Origin: GWE2-42-39 sp942493345
GTDB lineage: Bacteria; Bacteroidota; Bacteroidia; Bacteroidales; Prolixibacteraceae
Length of the DNA: 64,000 bases
Reading direction: 5' to 3'
Assembly: GCA_942493345.1 (NCBI GenBank)
Contig: OW818695.1
Span: forward strand, 3,038,001 to 3,102,000
Numbering within the stretch: position 1 is the stretch's first letter; the number at the start of each line of letters is the position of its first letter. A model generated the notes under the pieces. The model was not told the origin of the DNA, did not search any database, and was given only the letters and a program-made list of their open reading frames with translations. The translations under genes were made by a program, and so were the position numbers. Shown one piece after another: positions 17,027 to 26,230 of the stretch.

Positions 17027-17607
17027 TATCGGATTGGCACATCGTGCCATTTGGTTCCCAAATCTTCGGGGTGGTAGTTGATAATGTATTCGATGGCCTC
17101 GTTTGGCGTTTTTGCTACAAAATAAATTTTTCGGTAATTTCCCTTTGCGAAATTTTCATCATACGATTTTTCAAACTGTGCAAAAAGATCATCGAAAAAA
17201 CCATTGGTGTTGATGAAAACAATGGGGCCACTCAGATAGTCGAGCTGTTTCAAGGTGATTACTTCCAGTATTTCCTCCAAGGTGCCGAACCCGCCGGGCA
17301 GTGCAATAAAGGCATCCGAAAGTTCGCGCATTTTGGCTTTCCGTTCCTGCATATCTTTCGAAATGATTACTTCGTGCATTTTGTCCGACGCCAGGTTCCG
17401 GTGTATCATCTTTTCAGGAATAACTCCGATGGTTTTTGCCCCGTTTTTTACGGCTGTTGCCGAAACAACTTCCATCAATCCCACATTGGCGCCACCATTA
17501 ATCAGTGTCATTTTATTTTCAGCAATCAACTGTGCCAGTACGATTGCATCCTGAATGTAGCAATCAGCAATCCCATTACTCGATGATGAAAAAACACAAA
17601 TATTCAT
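17023..17607 (-). CDS. LOG-family protein (TIGR00730-type Rossmann fold)
   Basis: A 194-residue protein with the LOG motif PGGFGTLEEILEVITLKQL (PGGxGTxxE, ~97-115) and the N-terminal CVFSSSSNGIADCYI Rossmann start. The family hydrolyses nucleoside 5'-monophosphates such as cytokinin ribotides to base plus ribose 5-phosphate; bacterial members often have a general purine-salvage role. An Arg/Glu-rich segment (ERKAKMRELSDAFIALPGG) precedes the motif, as usual. It overlaps the 3' end of the plus-strand kinase by 4 bases and lies just downstream of gyrB. Confidence 0.88.
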   Translation of the reverse strand: MNICVFSSSSNGIADCYIQDAIVLAQLIAENKMTLINGGANVGLMEVVSATAVKNGAKTIGVIPEKMIHRNLASDKMHEVIISKDMQERKAKMRELSDAFIALPGGFGTLEEILEVITLKQLDYLSGPIVFINTNGFFDDLFAQFEKSYDENFAKGNYRKIYFVAKTPNEAIEYIINYHPEDLGTKWHDVPIRY

Positions 17608-17641
17608 AAATAGAAAAGCACTTTATTTTTAATATGAAAAG

Positions 17642-17665
17642 AAAATCCCGGATGGCCCGGGATTT
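17642..17665 (-). terminator. Intrinsic terminator of gyrB
   Basis: aaatcccgg and ccgggattt form a 9-bp stem around a 5-base loop, 8 bases beyond the gyrB stop. On the minus strand it is followed by ttttctttt. Confidence 0.75.
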
Positions 17666-17672
17666 AATATCT

Positions 17673-19664
17673 TTAAGCATCGATGTTTGCATAAACTGCA
17701 TGGTCTTCAATAAATTGCCGGCGTGGCGGCACATCGTCGCCCATCAGCATGCTGAAAACATGGTCGGCTTCAGCTACATTATCAATCGTTACTTGTCGTA
17801 ATATGCGTTTTTCGGGATTCATAGTCGTCTCCCAAAGTTGTTCGGCGTTCATTTCTCCCAAACCTTTGTACCGTTGAATGTGCATGGTGCTTTCTTTTCC
17901 GTCGCCCCATTCTTCAATCAAACGCTGGCGTTGTTGTTCGGTCCAGCAATATTCTTCGCGTTTTCCTTTTCGTATCAGGTAAAGCGGTGGGGTTGCAATA
18001 TATAGAAAACCTTCAGAAATCATTTCTCTCATATAGCGGAAGAAGAACGTCATGATTAGCGTGGCAATGTGGCTTCCGTCCACATCGGCATCGGTCATGA
18101 TCACGATTTTATGGTAACGAATTTTTTCCATATTCAGCGCTTTCGAGTCATCTTCCGTTCCTATTGAAACCCCCAGCGCAGTGAAAATATTTCGTATTTC
18201 CTCACTGTCGAAGACCCTGTGAACCATTGCTTTCTCTACGTTCAGGATCTTCCCCCGCAAAGGCAGGATGGCCTGAAAACGGCGATCACGTCCTTGTTTT
18301 GCTGTTCCGCCTGCTGAATCTCCCTCAACCAGGAAAACCTCGCATAGCGAAGCATCTTTTTCGGAGCAGTCGGCCAATTTCCCAGGCAAACCGCCACCCG
18401 ACAATACATTTTTACGTTGTACCAGTTCACGGGCTTTGCGGGCTGCGTGACGGGCTGTTGCAGCCAATATCACCTTGTTTACAATTTCGCGGGCCGAACG
18501 TGGATTTTCTTCCAGGTAATTCGACAGCATTTCGCTAACGGCCTGGTCGACCGGAAGGCTGATGTCGGAATTTCCAAGTTTTGTTTTCGTCTGACCTTCA
18601 AACTGAGGTTCGGCAACTTTTACAGAAACAACAGCAGTCAAACCTTCGCGAAAGTCATCTCCATTGATGTCGAATTTTAGTTTCGACAGCATTCCTGACG
18701 TTTCCGCATAATTTTTCAATGTACGGGTCAATCCACGTCGGAATCCGGTAAGATGCGTTCCTCCTTCAATGGTATTGATGTTGTTGACGTACGAGTGTAT
18801 GTTTTCAGTAAATGAAGTATTGTAGTGCAACGCAATTTCGACCGGTACGCCAGCTTTTTCTGCTGTAATATGGATTGTTTCATCAATAAGTTTTTCGCGG
18901 GCATTATCCAAATACTCAACAAATTCTTTTAGTCCTTCTTTCGAATGAAACGTTTCGGTTTTGAAATTTCCCTGTTCGTCAACTTCCCGACGATCGATGA
19001 TTACCAGTGTAATTCCGGCATTCAGGAACGCCAGTTCCCGCAAGCGTGCTGAAAGAATTTCATATTTGTAGATCGTTGTCAGGAAGATGGTGTCGTCCGG
19101 CATAAAAGATATAATCGTACCTGTTTTGTCGGTATCTCCTATCACTTTTACATCGTAAAGCGGTTTTCCTTTTGAATATTCCTGCTGAAAGATTTTTCCT
19201 TCCCTGTGAATTTCAGCTTTAAAAGCAATGGAAAGAGCATTTACGCAGGAAACACCAACGCCATGCAACCCTCCTGATACTTTATAACTTTCTTTATCGA
19301 ATTTTCCTCCGGCATGCAATACCGTCAAAACAACTTCCAATGCTGATTTTTTCTCTTTGGCCATCAAATCGGTAGGTATTCCGCGGCCATCATCTGATAC
19401 CGTAATGGAATTATCCTCGTTAATAATGACTTCGATATTATGGCAATAGCCAGCCAATGCTTCGTCAATTGAGTTGTCAATCACCTCGTAAACTAAATGG
19501 TGAAGTCCTCTTTCGTTTACATCACCAATATACATGGCCGGGCGTTTGCGCACTGCTTCAAGTCCTTCGAGCACCTGAATGCTGTCGGCAGAATAATTGC
19601 CGTAGCCATTGCTGTCGGTTCCGTTTTCGGTTGTTGAATTCTGCGTACTTTCTAATTCGCTCAT
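17673..19664 (-). CDS. gyrB: DNA gyrase subunit B
   Basis: A 663-residue type II topoisomerase ATPase subunit. The GHKL ATPase domain shows RKRPAMYIGD, YEVIDNSIDEALAG, DDGRGIP and GGLHGVGVSCVNALS. The TOPRIM domain shows EVFLVEGDSAGGTAKQGRDR and MTDADVDGSHI. The C-terminus has HIQRYKGLGEMNAEQLWETT, typical of GyrB without the enterobacterial insert. Some 20 poorly conserved Ser/Thr/Asn-rich residues precede the ATPase domain. GyrB is preferred over ParE from the EKAMVH and PLRGKILNVE context and the length. With GyrA (not in window) it introduces negative supercoils. A TATATTTG -7 element lies about 185 bases upstream. Confidence 0.93.
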   Translation of the reverse strand: MSELESTQNSTTENGTDSNGYGNYSADSIQVLEGLEAVRKRPAMYIGDVNERGLHHLVYEVIDNSIDEALAGYCHNIEVIINEDNSITVSDDGRGIPTDLMAKEKKSALEVVLTVLHAGGKFDKESYKVSGGLHGVGVSCVNALSIAFKAEIHREGKIFQQEYSKGKPLYDVKVIGDTDKTGTIISFMPDDTIFLTTIYKYEILSARLRELAFLNAGITLVIIDRREVDEQGNFKTETFHSKEGLKEFVEYLDNAREKLIDETIHITAEKAGVPVEIALHYNTSFTENIHSYVNNINTIEGGTHLTGFRRGLTRTLKNYAETSGMLSKLKFDINGDDFREGLTAVVSVKVAEPQFEGQTKTKLGNSDISLPVDQAVSEMLSNYLEENPRSAREIVNKVILAATARHAARKARELVQRKNVLSGGGLPGKLADCSEKDASLCEVFLVEGDSAGGTAKQGRDRRFQAILPLRGKILNVEKAMVHRVFDSEEIRNIFTALGVSIGTEDDSKALNMEKIRYHKIVIMTDADVDGSHIATLIMTFFFRYMREMISEGFLYIATPPLYLIRKGKREEYCWTEQQRQRLIEEWGDGKESTMHIQRYKGLGEMNAEQLWETTMNPEKRILRQVTIDNVAEADHVFSMLMGDDVPPRRQFIEDHAVYANIDA

Positions 19665-20043
19665 TTATTTTTCTTTTAATTAATCAAAAAACCCACCTTT
19701 CCATCAATTATTTTTGACGAAAACATGTTTTGAGAAAAGATGTTTTTATACAGAGACATCCCTGCCCGAAAGGCAAAGCTGAGTGTAAAATATATCGTGC
19801 AAATAATTGCGTATTTCCAACTTCTCCTCATTTAAAAACATAACACGCAAATATAGCAATAATACCCTTATTTGATACCCGGACGGCGGAGTTAAAAACC
19901 TAAAGTTTTCAACATTTTGCATTTAATTAACATGCAAAAAATCAAATACTTAAGTTGCTGTTGCCGGGAATGGTTTATAAGCCCTGTTTAGCCTTCGGAA
20001 AACGGGGCTTTCCCTGTTGTTTTTTGGCTTCGAAAATAATTAT
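19665..20043. other. Leader/intergenic region upstream of gyrB
   Basis: A 379-base gap. It contains TATATTTG (minus strand, 19848-19855), a possible gyrB -7 box with no clear -33 element, and a hairpin near the end of the barrel gene (19979-20010). No open frame with coding character was seen. Confidence 0.45.
19979..20010 (-). terminator. Possible terminator of the TPR/barrel operon
   Basis: aagccctgttt and aaacggggctt form an 11-bp stem with one mismatch, 34 bases beyond the stop at 20044. The trailing T-tract is weak, so this is tentative. Confidence 0.4.
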
Positions 20044-21804
20044 TTAGAATGAAAAACTAAGCCCGGCCAGCGCGTTAAATCCCTGATTGGCATAGCCTGA
20101 CCATGTTTCGTAATGCTGGAAAGCAAAGTTGTTCAACTGAAGAAAAAAGCTCAGTTTCTGATTATATTGATATTCAACCGATGCATTCAGGTCGAATACC
20201 GGATCCATCGTGGAAATTGTTTCGGTGAAACCCGGCAAAACTTCAACCGACCAGTTGTCAATAAATAAAGCCTGTCGTTTCCCGATTACATACGCATCGA
20301 GGGTGAAACTTAAAGGACCTTCGGTTTTGTATATCAGCGACAAATCGACGTCAAATTCGGGCATTTGCCAAGGCTGTACCAACGTTTCCAGATCGTACGA
20401 ATAATAATTTCCTTCCAGGTGGAAGCTCAGGTTCTCGGAAGCAGCATGAAAAAATTCGCCTGAAAACTTGAGCAATTTCAAATCGTCGTAAACTACTCCC
20501 AACGTATTGTTCAATGTTCGGATGGGACTTGCCGGAAGATAATTGTCGAGACCATGCGCGTAATAAAAGTGCATGTTTTTTATTCCTGAATAGGAAACAC
20601 CTGCCCGGTAGTTTGTTTTCGAACTGAATTTTCCCCGTATTCCTCCGGAAAAAATGTACCGGTACTCGGTGTTACGAATATCGTGATCAGGCGCTGCATA
20701 CGGATTTTCGGCGGCAATTTTTGAATACACATTTTGGTCGAAGCCGCCACTGGCATGGGCATATAAAGTCAGAATATTTTCCACCGGCGACCATTCGGCC
20801 TTCGCATTCGGGGTAACGGTAATTTTTGCATCCTCATCGTCGTCAATCATGGTATATGTTTTTATACCGAACTGCAAAAGCGCATTGCCCCCGGTGAAAA
20901 CTACGGCGGGGTTCACCATCAGTAAAATCTGCTGCTTTTGGTCGGAAGCCGGTGTAATCCGGTTTGCAATTTTATCGGCACGATAGAATGTCAGCGAGCT
21001 TTCTAATAGTCCCGTGAAATAATCGAAGTCCTTGTCCAGGTTCAGGTTTAATTTGCCCAAATGTTCGCGTTGGCCGGTTTTTGCCCCGAAGTAATGGTAA
21101 TTCAAACCCAGATCGTATTCCATTTCTGAACCTGCGCGGGGATTGCTGCTCAGTCGAAAATCAATGCCGCCTTTCGAGAATGCCTGTTTGTCCTGCCAGG
21201 TCGGGATGATGGCTTCTTTTTCCGCATCCGTTAGTTTATTCCCGGTATATCCGTAATACTGAAATCCTTTACGGTCGAAAAATCCGGTGACGGCCAGGGT
21301 CGAATTCCGGTAGAAACGTTTTCCGAAAATTTCTACTGAATTATTGCTGAATGGAGCATTCACCTTGTCGTCGTTCATCAGTTTTATTTCGCCGTGCGAC
21401 GACAAATGTTTGAAATGCATCCCGAAGTTCGATTTATTGCCGGGAATGGCATTGTAAAAAAGTTCGCCGTAAGGGGTCAGATAATTGCCCATTCCTAATT
21501 TCAGAAGCCCTTTTCCCAGTTCGGTTTTTGGTTCGCCGACCATGGTCGCGGCTTGCACCGGTTTCACCGAAAAAGTAGAAAACACCGGTTCGCTGGAAAT
21601 CGAATATTCAAACACCGGTTTTTCGGTTGTCTCTTCCTTTATCTGCGGAATGTCGTTGATTTTAAAAGCATCGGAAACGCTGGGTTGATACGCTTTGGTA
21701 ACTTCTACTTCCTGTTTCAGCCGGGTCGTGTCCTGTTGAGCTTGCACCATTACGGTAAAACCCAAAATGAAAATCGGTAATAATTTGATATATTTTATCT
21801 TCAT
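20044..21804 (-). CDS. Outer-membrane beta-barrel protein paired with a TPR protein
   Basis: The start is set at the ATG at 21802-21804, which opens a signal peptide (KYIKLLPIFILGFTVMVQAQ) and lies 7 bases after the upstream gene's stop; a longer frame would extend into that gene. The 586-residue protein has a short N-terminal periplasmic segment (QEVEVTKAYQPSVSDAFKIN) and then a long barrel with alternating aromatic strands, ending in LAGLSFSF with terminal Phe. Homologues are often loosely called TonB-dependent receptors, but no plug domain is visible. It follows a 1026-residue TPR protein, suggesting a joint envelope role. Confidence 0.7.
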   Translation of the reverse strand: MKIKYIKLLPIFILGFTVMVQAQQDTTRLKQEVEVTKAYQPSVSDAFKINDIPQIKEETTEKPVFEYSISSEPVFSTFSVKPVQAATMVGEPKTELGKGLLKLGMGNYLTPYGELFYNAIPGNKSNFGMHFKHLSSHGEIKLMNDDKVNAPFSNNSVEIFGKRFYRNSTLAVTGFFDRKGFQYYGYTGNKLTDAEKEAIIPTWQDKQAFSKGGIDFRLSSNPRAGSEMEYDLGLNYHYFGAKTGQREHLGKLNLNLDKDFDYFTGLLESSLTFYRADKIANRITPASDQKQQILLMVNPAVVFTGGNALLQFGIKTYTMIDDDEDAKITVTPNAKAEWSPVENILTLYAHASGGFDQNVYSKIAAENPYAAPDHDIRNTEYRYIFSGGIRGKFSSKTNYRAGVSYSGIKNMHFYYAHGLDNYLPASPIRTLNNTLGVVYDDLKLLKFSGEFFHAASENLSFHLEGNYYSYDLETLVQPWQMPEFDVDLSLIYKTEGPLSFTLDAYVIGKRQALFIDNWSVEVLPGFTETISTMDPVFDLNASVEYQYNQKLSFFLQLNNFAFQHYETWSGYANQGFNALAGLSFSF

Positions 21805-21811
21805 GACACTC

Positions 21812-24800
21812 TTATTTTTTGTTTTTCGAATTGTTGATATTGATTTCCATTCCCTTGTTTTCTTCCTGCTGCTGAAGGCGTTCTTTTTCTTCCAGACGGA
21901 AAAGTTTTTCACTGGCAGCTTCCAGAATGCCATCTTCTTTTTCAGGATAGTTTTCGACAATACTTTTCAGGGTATGTTTAGCCTGAAACTCATCGCCGTT
22001 TTGCATATAAATATCGGCCAGCAGGATGAAACTTTTTGCCAGCCAGTACTGGTGTGGCGTATTTTTCGAAATGAAATCCATAATTTCTTTTTCCGATTCG
22101 GCCAGCTTGTTTTTGCGGAATAAAATTTCGGCAATCAGGTATTTTGCCTCGGCGCCTTCCTTCGATTTTACATCGGTGGCAAGGGTTTCGAGTACCGGCA
22201 ATGCCTGGTCGTATTTTTCGGTCTGAACATACGAAACGGCCAGCATGTAATTGGCTTCACGCTTCATCTCGTCGGCAACATTCTCTGAAGTCAGCAACAT
22301 CTTTGCTGCATCGATGGCATTGCGGTAGTCGTTCATGGCAAAAAGGCAACGCATCAGTCCGGAACGAGCCTTCAACAGGCTCCGTTTGGTGGTCGACACC
22401 CGTTCCAGTCGCTCGTAAATATCCAGCGCTTTGGCAAAATTTCCGGCGTTAAAAGTCAGTTCCGACGCTTTCGCCAGAGCTTGTTCGGTAAATACATTAT
22501 CGGGCTGCGAAATCACCTGCTCGTAATTGGGCAATGCCGCGCTGTATTCACCGTCGTTGTATTGGCATTCGGCCAGGTAAAATATCGAATTCAGTGCAAA
22601 ACTGCCTTTCGGAAATTTCTGAAGATAGTTGTCGAATTGTCCTTTTGCTTTTTTGTCGCCTGCCATAAACAATTTCTCGGCAGCCATGTAAATGAGTGAA
22701 TCCTGTTCCGATGCTGAAACCTGAATACCTGTTCCCAGGTTTTCGGTGTACTGGAAATAGGCGTCTACATCGTTCAACTCAACGTAGTTATTTTTGATAC
22801 CCATCAGCGCGGCCTGAGCCTCTGTGCTGTTGGGATACTGCTCGGTAACTTGTTTGTAATATTTAATTGATTTTTTGAAGTCGCTGGTGTTGTAACTGAT
22901 GAGACCCAGTTGCAGCAAGGCTTTTGGGGCAAAACTGCTTTGCGGGTATCCGTTCATCAAATCGTTGTAATAACCAATGGCCACCTGCGGCTGGTTGGTT
23001 CGTTCGTACACGCGTCCCAGTTCATACAGTGCATCGTCGAAATACTGCGATTTCGGAAACTCTTGTAAAAGGGTGCGCAAGCTGCTGATTTTTTGCTCGT
23101 TTTCGCGTTGTATTCCCAGGCAAAATGCTTTCTGGAACAGGGCATAATCGGGGTCGTATAATTTCAACTGGTACGATTGATCGAAATAGTTGACCGCCAT
23201 ACTGTAGTCGCGTTCAGCGAAATAACAATCGCCCAAACGGTTGTAAGCGTCAGATACTTTTTCGCTTCGGTTCAGTTCGTTGTTGGTAACATACTTGCGG
23301 AACCACGACGAGGCATTCGTGTAATCTTTTTGTTTGAAATAAGCGTACGCCAGGTTGTAGTGTGCCGTTTGATATTCGGGCAACGAAATAGCCCCGGGCG
23401 AGCGTAAAAACTTATTGAACCTGTCGATGGCTTGGTCGTAATGTTCCACCCGGTACAAAGCTTCGGCTTTCCAGAAATTGGCCCGCGCTTCGAGGTCGCG
23501 GTTCGACAGCCCGTTTTCGAGCGACTTGTCGAGAAAACCGATTGCTGCCTCGTAATTCAGGTTATTGAAATTTTCCAAGGCACGGTAAAAAGTCACCCGC
23601 TGATAGGCCTTTTTTATGGCCGGGCTTTTCACCTTTATTTTATCGATGGAAGCAATGGCATCGCCGTAATTGCGGGTGCTCATGTACACTTTTACCAGAT
23701 AATCGTAGGCCACATCGTTGCGTTCTGAGTCGGGGTACAGCGAAATGTATTTGTCGAACGCCTTGATGGTTTCGTTGAACGGGCTGTACGAAAGCTCATA
23801 GGTAATTTTAGCAAAATTAAACAGTGCATCTTCTTTTATTTTTTCGTCATAATCCATGTTCGAAGCAGCCTCGAAAGCTGCCCGCGCCTTGTTCTTGTCG
23901 CCGGTCGCTATATAACAATCGGCCAGATGATAATAGGCGTTTTGTGCCAGTTTGTCGTTCCCTTTCGAGGCATTTTCGAAAAGCGGTATGGCTTTGGTTT
24001 CTTCGCGGTTCAGGTAATAGCAGTAGCCGAGCATATAATTCTCTTCACGTCCTTTGCGGTCGCCTGTTTCGAAATAAAATTTGAGATACACTACGGCTTT
24101 TTCGAACTGTTGCAAATGGAAATACGAGTCGCCAATAATTTTTGCCAGTTCGGGCTGCTCTTTGGGGTCCACTTTTTCGATTAAAGGAACCGTGTAGTTG
24201 ACCACTTCGGCGTATTTCTCCTGTTTGTAATATATCTGGCTGACATAAAACGGGATTACTTTCGCGAAATCCGGGTTATCCTTCAGCTTTTCGAATTCGG
24301 TCAGCGCGGTTTGGTAATTTTCTTTCAGGTAATGAATATGTGCCCAATAATAGCGGGCTGGTGTGGCATACATGCTGATTGCTTCTTTTATGCCGAAAAA
24401 TTCGGTTGCAGCCTCGTCGTATTTTTCCATCGCGAAATACGAATACCCGGTTTGGTAATGCAATTTTACCTGGTCATCGTTATTTAGCGATGAGGTTTTC
24501 ACTTCCTTGAACGTACGCAATACTGCCGCATATTTCTCGTGTTCAAACTGGCTGGCGCCCAACTCAAACAATGCCTGATTTTGATACGGACTGGCCGGAT
24601 AGCGTTCGGCAAAACCGGTAATCAGTGATTCCGCATTGCTGTTGTCCATCTTCAGAGAACAAAGCGCTATAAAATAACATGCTTCCGAGTGAAGCTCCGA
24701 GTTTTCATCCGTCCTTTCGGCAATCTGGCTGAACTGTTCCAGGGCCGAGCCAAAATTATTTTTCCTGAAAAGTTCCTTGGCCGTTTGTATATCCTGATCA

Positions 24801-24892
24801 ACCGATTGGTAATAGGTGGTTTGCTGGGCTTGTATGATTGAAACAGGCAGATAAAATAAGGCAATTACTAAGAGTAATCTGATTGTCTTCAT
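21812..24892 (-). CDS. Large periplasmic tetratricopeptide-repeat protein
   Basis: The start is at the ATG at 24890-24892, giving a signal peptide (KTIRLLLVIALFYLPVSIIQAQ). The 1026 residues are nearly all TPR-like helical pairs, many with the A-x2-Y-x5-Y-x-A-x2-F pattern (for example KYDEAATEFFGIKEA, HYDQAIDRFNKFLRS, DFKKSIKYYKQVTEQYP). Some resemble TPR_6 (outer-membrane assembly lipoprotein) repeats. The C-terminal 40 residues are charged and low complexity. It is co-transcribed with the barrel at 20044-21804. A scaffold for envelope protein assembly is plausible but not demonstrated. Confidence 0.85.
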   Translation of the reverse strand: MKTIRLLLVIALFYLPVSIIQAQQTTYYQSVDQDIQTAKELFRKNNFGSALEQFSQIAERTDENSELHSEACYFIALCSLKMDNSNAESLITGFAERYPASPYQNQALFELGASQFEHEKYAAVLRTFKEVKTSSLNNDDQVKLHYQTGYSYFAMEKYDEAATEFFGIKEAISMYATPARYYWAHIHYLKENYQTALTEFEKLKDNPDFAKVIPFYVSQIYYKQEKYAEVVNYTVPLIEKVDPKEQPELAKIIGDSYFHLQQFEKAVVYLKFYFETGDRKGREENYMLGYCYYLNREETKAIPLFENASKGNDKLAQNAYYHLADCYIATGDKNKARAAFEAASNMDYDEKIKEDALFNFAKITYELSYSPFNETIKAFDKYISLYPDSERNDVAYDYLVKVYMSTRNYGDAIASIDKIKVKSPAIKKAYQRVTFYRALENFNNLNYEAAIGFLDKSLENGLSNRDLEARANFWKAEALYRVEHYDQAIDRFNKFLRSPGAISLPEYQTAHYNLAYAYFKQKDYTNASSWFRKYVTNNELNRSEKVSDAYNRLGDCYFAERDYSMAVNYFDQSYQLKLYDPDYALFQKAFCLGIQRENEQKISSLRTLLQEFPKSQYFDDALYELGRVYERTNQPQVAIGYYNDLMNGYPQSSFAPKALLQLGLISYNTSDFKKSIKYYKQVTEQYPNSTEAQAALMGIKNNYVELNDVDAYFQYTENLGTGIQVSASEQDSLIYMAAEKLFMAGDKKAKGQFDNYLQKFPKGSFALNSIFYLAECQYNDGEYSAALPNYEQVISQPDNVFTEQALAKASELTFNAGNFAKALDIYERLERVSTTKRSLLKARSGLMRCLFAMNDYRNAIDAAKMLLTSENVADEMKREANYMLAVSYVQTEKYDQALPVLETLATDVKSKEGAEAKYLIAEILFRKNKLAESEKEIMDFISKNTPHQYWLAKSFILLADIYMQNGDEFQAKHTLKSIVENYPEKEDGILEAASEKLFRLEEKERLQQQEENKGMEININNSKNKK

Positions 24893-25051
24893 GGATTGTT
24901 GTGTTATTTGCATGTAAAAATAGAAAAATCGCAGGCTTTTAACCGTTTAATCCCAATTGATTTCTTAACAGAAAACTGTTTATTGCGGTAGAATATTATC
25001 TGGTTGCTCAAAAAAAAATTAGTTTTGTAGAAGAACTTATCCCGTAAAAGA

Positions 25052-25768
25052 ATGGAAAGACAGAACATCATCAGCATTCGCCATGCAGATATTTTTCAGC
25101 GCGAGACCTTGGTTCTTGCAAACGTGAACCTCGATATTGCAAAGGGAGATTTTGTATACCTGATTGGTAAAGTGGGCAGCGGCAAATCGAGCCTGATACA
25201 AACATTGCATGCTGAAATTCCACTGATGAACGGCGAAATTACGGTTGCCGGGTTCGATCTCGCAGGCATTAAACAGCGGGATATTCCTTTTTTACGCCGG
25301 AAAGTCGGGGTCGTTTTCCAGGATTTCAAATTGCTGAGCGACCGCAATGTACACGATAACCTGGCTTTCGTATTGCAGGCCACCGGATGGAAACAGGCCA
25401 AAGCCATTGAAGACCGCATTGACGACATGCTCGAACTGGTAAATATGCGCGACAAGCTGAAAGCCATGCCCCACGAACTGTCGGGTGGCGAACAGCAGCA
25501 TATTGTGGTGGCGCGCGCCCTGCTCAACGACCCGGATATTATTTTGGCCGACGAGCCTACCGGCAACCTCGATCCCGAAACGTCGCAGGATTTGCTGCGC
25601 ATTTTTATCGAGCTGAACCAACGGGGCAAAACCATTGTGATGGCTACCCACGATTACCCGCTCATCCGCCAATTTCCTGCCTGGACACTTATTTGCGAAG
25701 ACAAGCGACTGAAAGAATCGCCCGACAACATGGAGGAAATCGATTTTATGGAGTTGCTGGAGGTGTAA
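25052..25768 (+). CDS. ftsE: FtsE-like cell-division ABC ATPase
   Basis: A 238-residue ABC ATPase with Walker A GKVGSGKSS (~38), Q-loop VFQDFKLLSDRNVHDNLAF, signature LSGGEQQHIVVARAL (~146), Walker B IILADEPTGNLDP (~165) and H-loop ATHDYPLI. The FQDFKLL...NVHDNLAF segment and GNLDP favour FtsE over LolD/MacB. In the signature the usual QQR is QQH. FtsE works with the permease FtsX to activate cell-wall hydrolases at the septum; ftsX is not adjacent here, so it must lie elsewhere. It is divergent from the TPR gene. A TAGTTTTG element at 25020-25027 may be the -7 box. The accessory pocket begins just downstream. Confidence 0.85.
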   Translation: MERQNIISIRHADIFQRETLVLANVNLDIAKGDFVYLIGKVGSGKSSLIQTLHAEIPLMNGEITVAGFDLAGIKQRDIPFLRRKVGVVFQDFKLLSDRNVHDNLAFVLQATGWKQAKAIEDRIDDMLELVNMRDKLKAMPHELSGGEQQHIVVARALLNDPDIILADEPTGNLDPETSQDLLRIFIELNQRGKTIVMATHDYPLIRQFPAWTLICEDKRLKESPDNMEEIDFMELLEV

Positions 25769-25872
25769 AATACTTGTTCCCGTCTCTGTGCCAATTCGTG
25801 AAAACTCCTTTTTAACTCTGTGGTTTGCGATTTTTTTTTACCACAGAGGAATTACACAGAGTTTGATGATTG

Positions 25873-26019
25873 TTTAACCAGCCCTTTCCTTCTTCTAACC
25901 AACTATTGTTTTTGTCTAACCAGCTTTTGTATTCATTTAACCAAAGTCTCCAATCATCTCACGAACGACTTCAGTCGTTTAACGAAGCGATTCAGTCGTC
26001 TCACGAACCTTTTTGGCCG
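25873..26019. repeat. Seven-copy 21-bp tandem repeat
   Basis: Seven contiguous, degenerate 21-base units begin at 25873, 25894, 25915, 25936, 25957, 25978 and 25999. Each opens with t[ct]t[ac]ac[cg]a-like words (tttaacca, tctaacca, tctcacga, tttaacga). As 21 is a multiple of three, the plus frame would encode LTxxxxx heptads, but no credible gene is attached. The array lies in the 462-base gap between ftsE and the Pycsar cassette, after a short duplicated cacagag stretch (25841-25862). Confidence 0.85.
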
Positions 26020-26180
26020 ACTGAAAGGGACTGTTAAAAGGCAGAAGAGCCTTGCAAGATAATTGACATGCCCTGCAAGATCTACCCGGCTGATAACCCG
26101 GATATTGAAATATCGACAATAAATTTGTTAAACAGCTGGAAAAGTTTTGGGAAAGTGCTAAGTTTATAGTGCTATTTATT

Positions 26181-26190
26181 AGTTGGCGGC
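26181..26190. other. Left end of the Pycsar gene cassette (integron-like junction)
   Basis: agttggcggc, 41 bases upstream of the Pycsar effector gene, is the exact reverse complement of gccgccaact at 28070-28079, which opens the attC-like hairpin beyond the Pycsar genes. In integron cassettes the first bases after the G^TT cleavage point come from the cassette's own attC right end and so complement its left end. That relation is seen here. The core is not the canonical GTTRRRY, and no integrase is visible. Confidence 0.55.
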
Positions 26191-26230
26191 AAGCGTAAGT
26201 GCGACATACACATAGATACAACATAACCAA

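Noticed and set aside
25820..26062. An 80-codon plus frame with LTxxxxx heptads
   Set aside because: It starts at a GTG in low-complexity DNA and its periodicity simply reflects the 21-bp tandem repeat; kept as a repeat.
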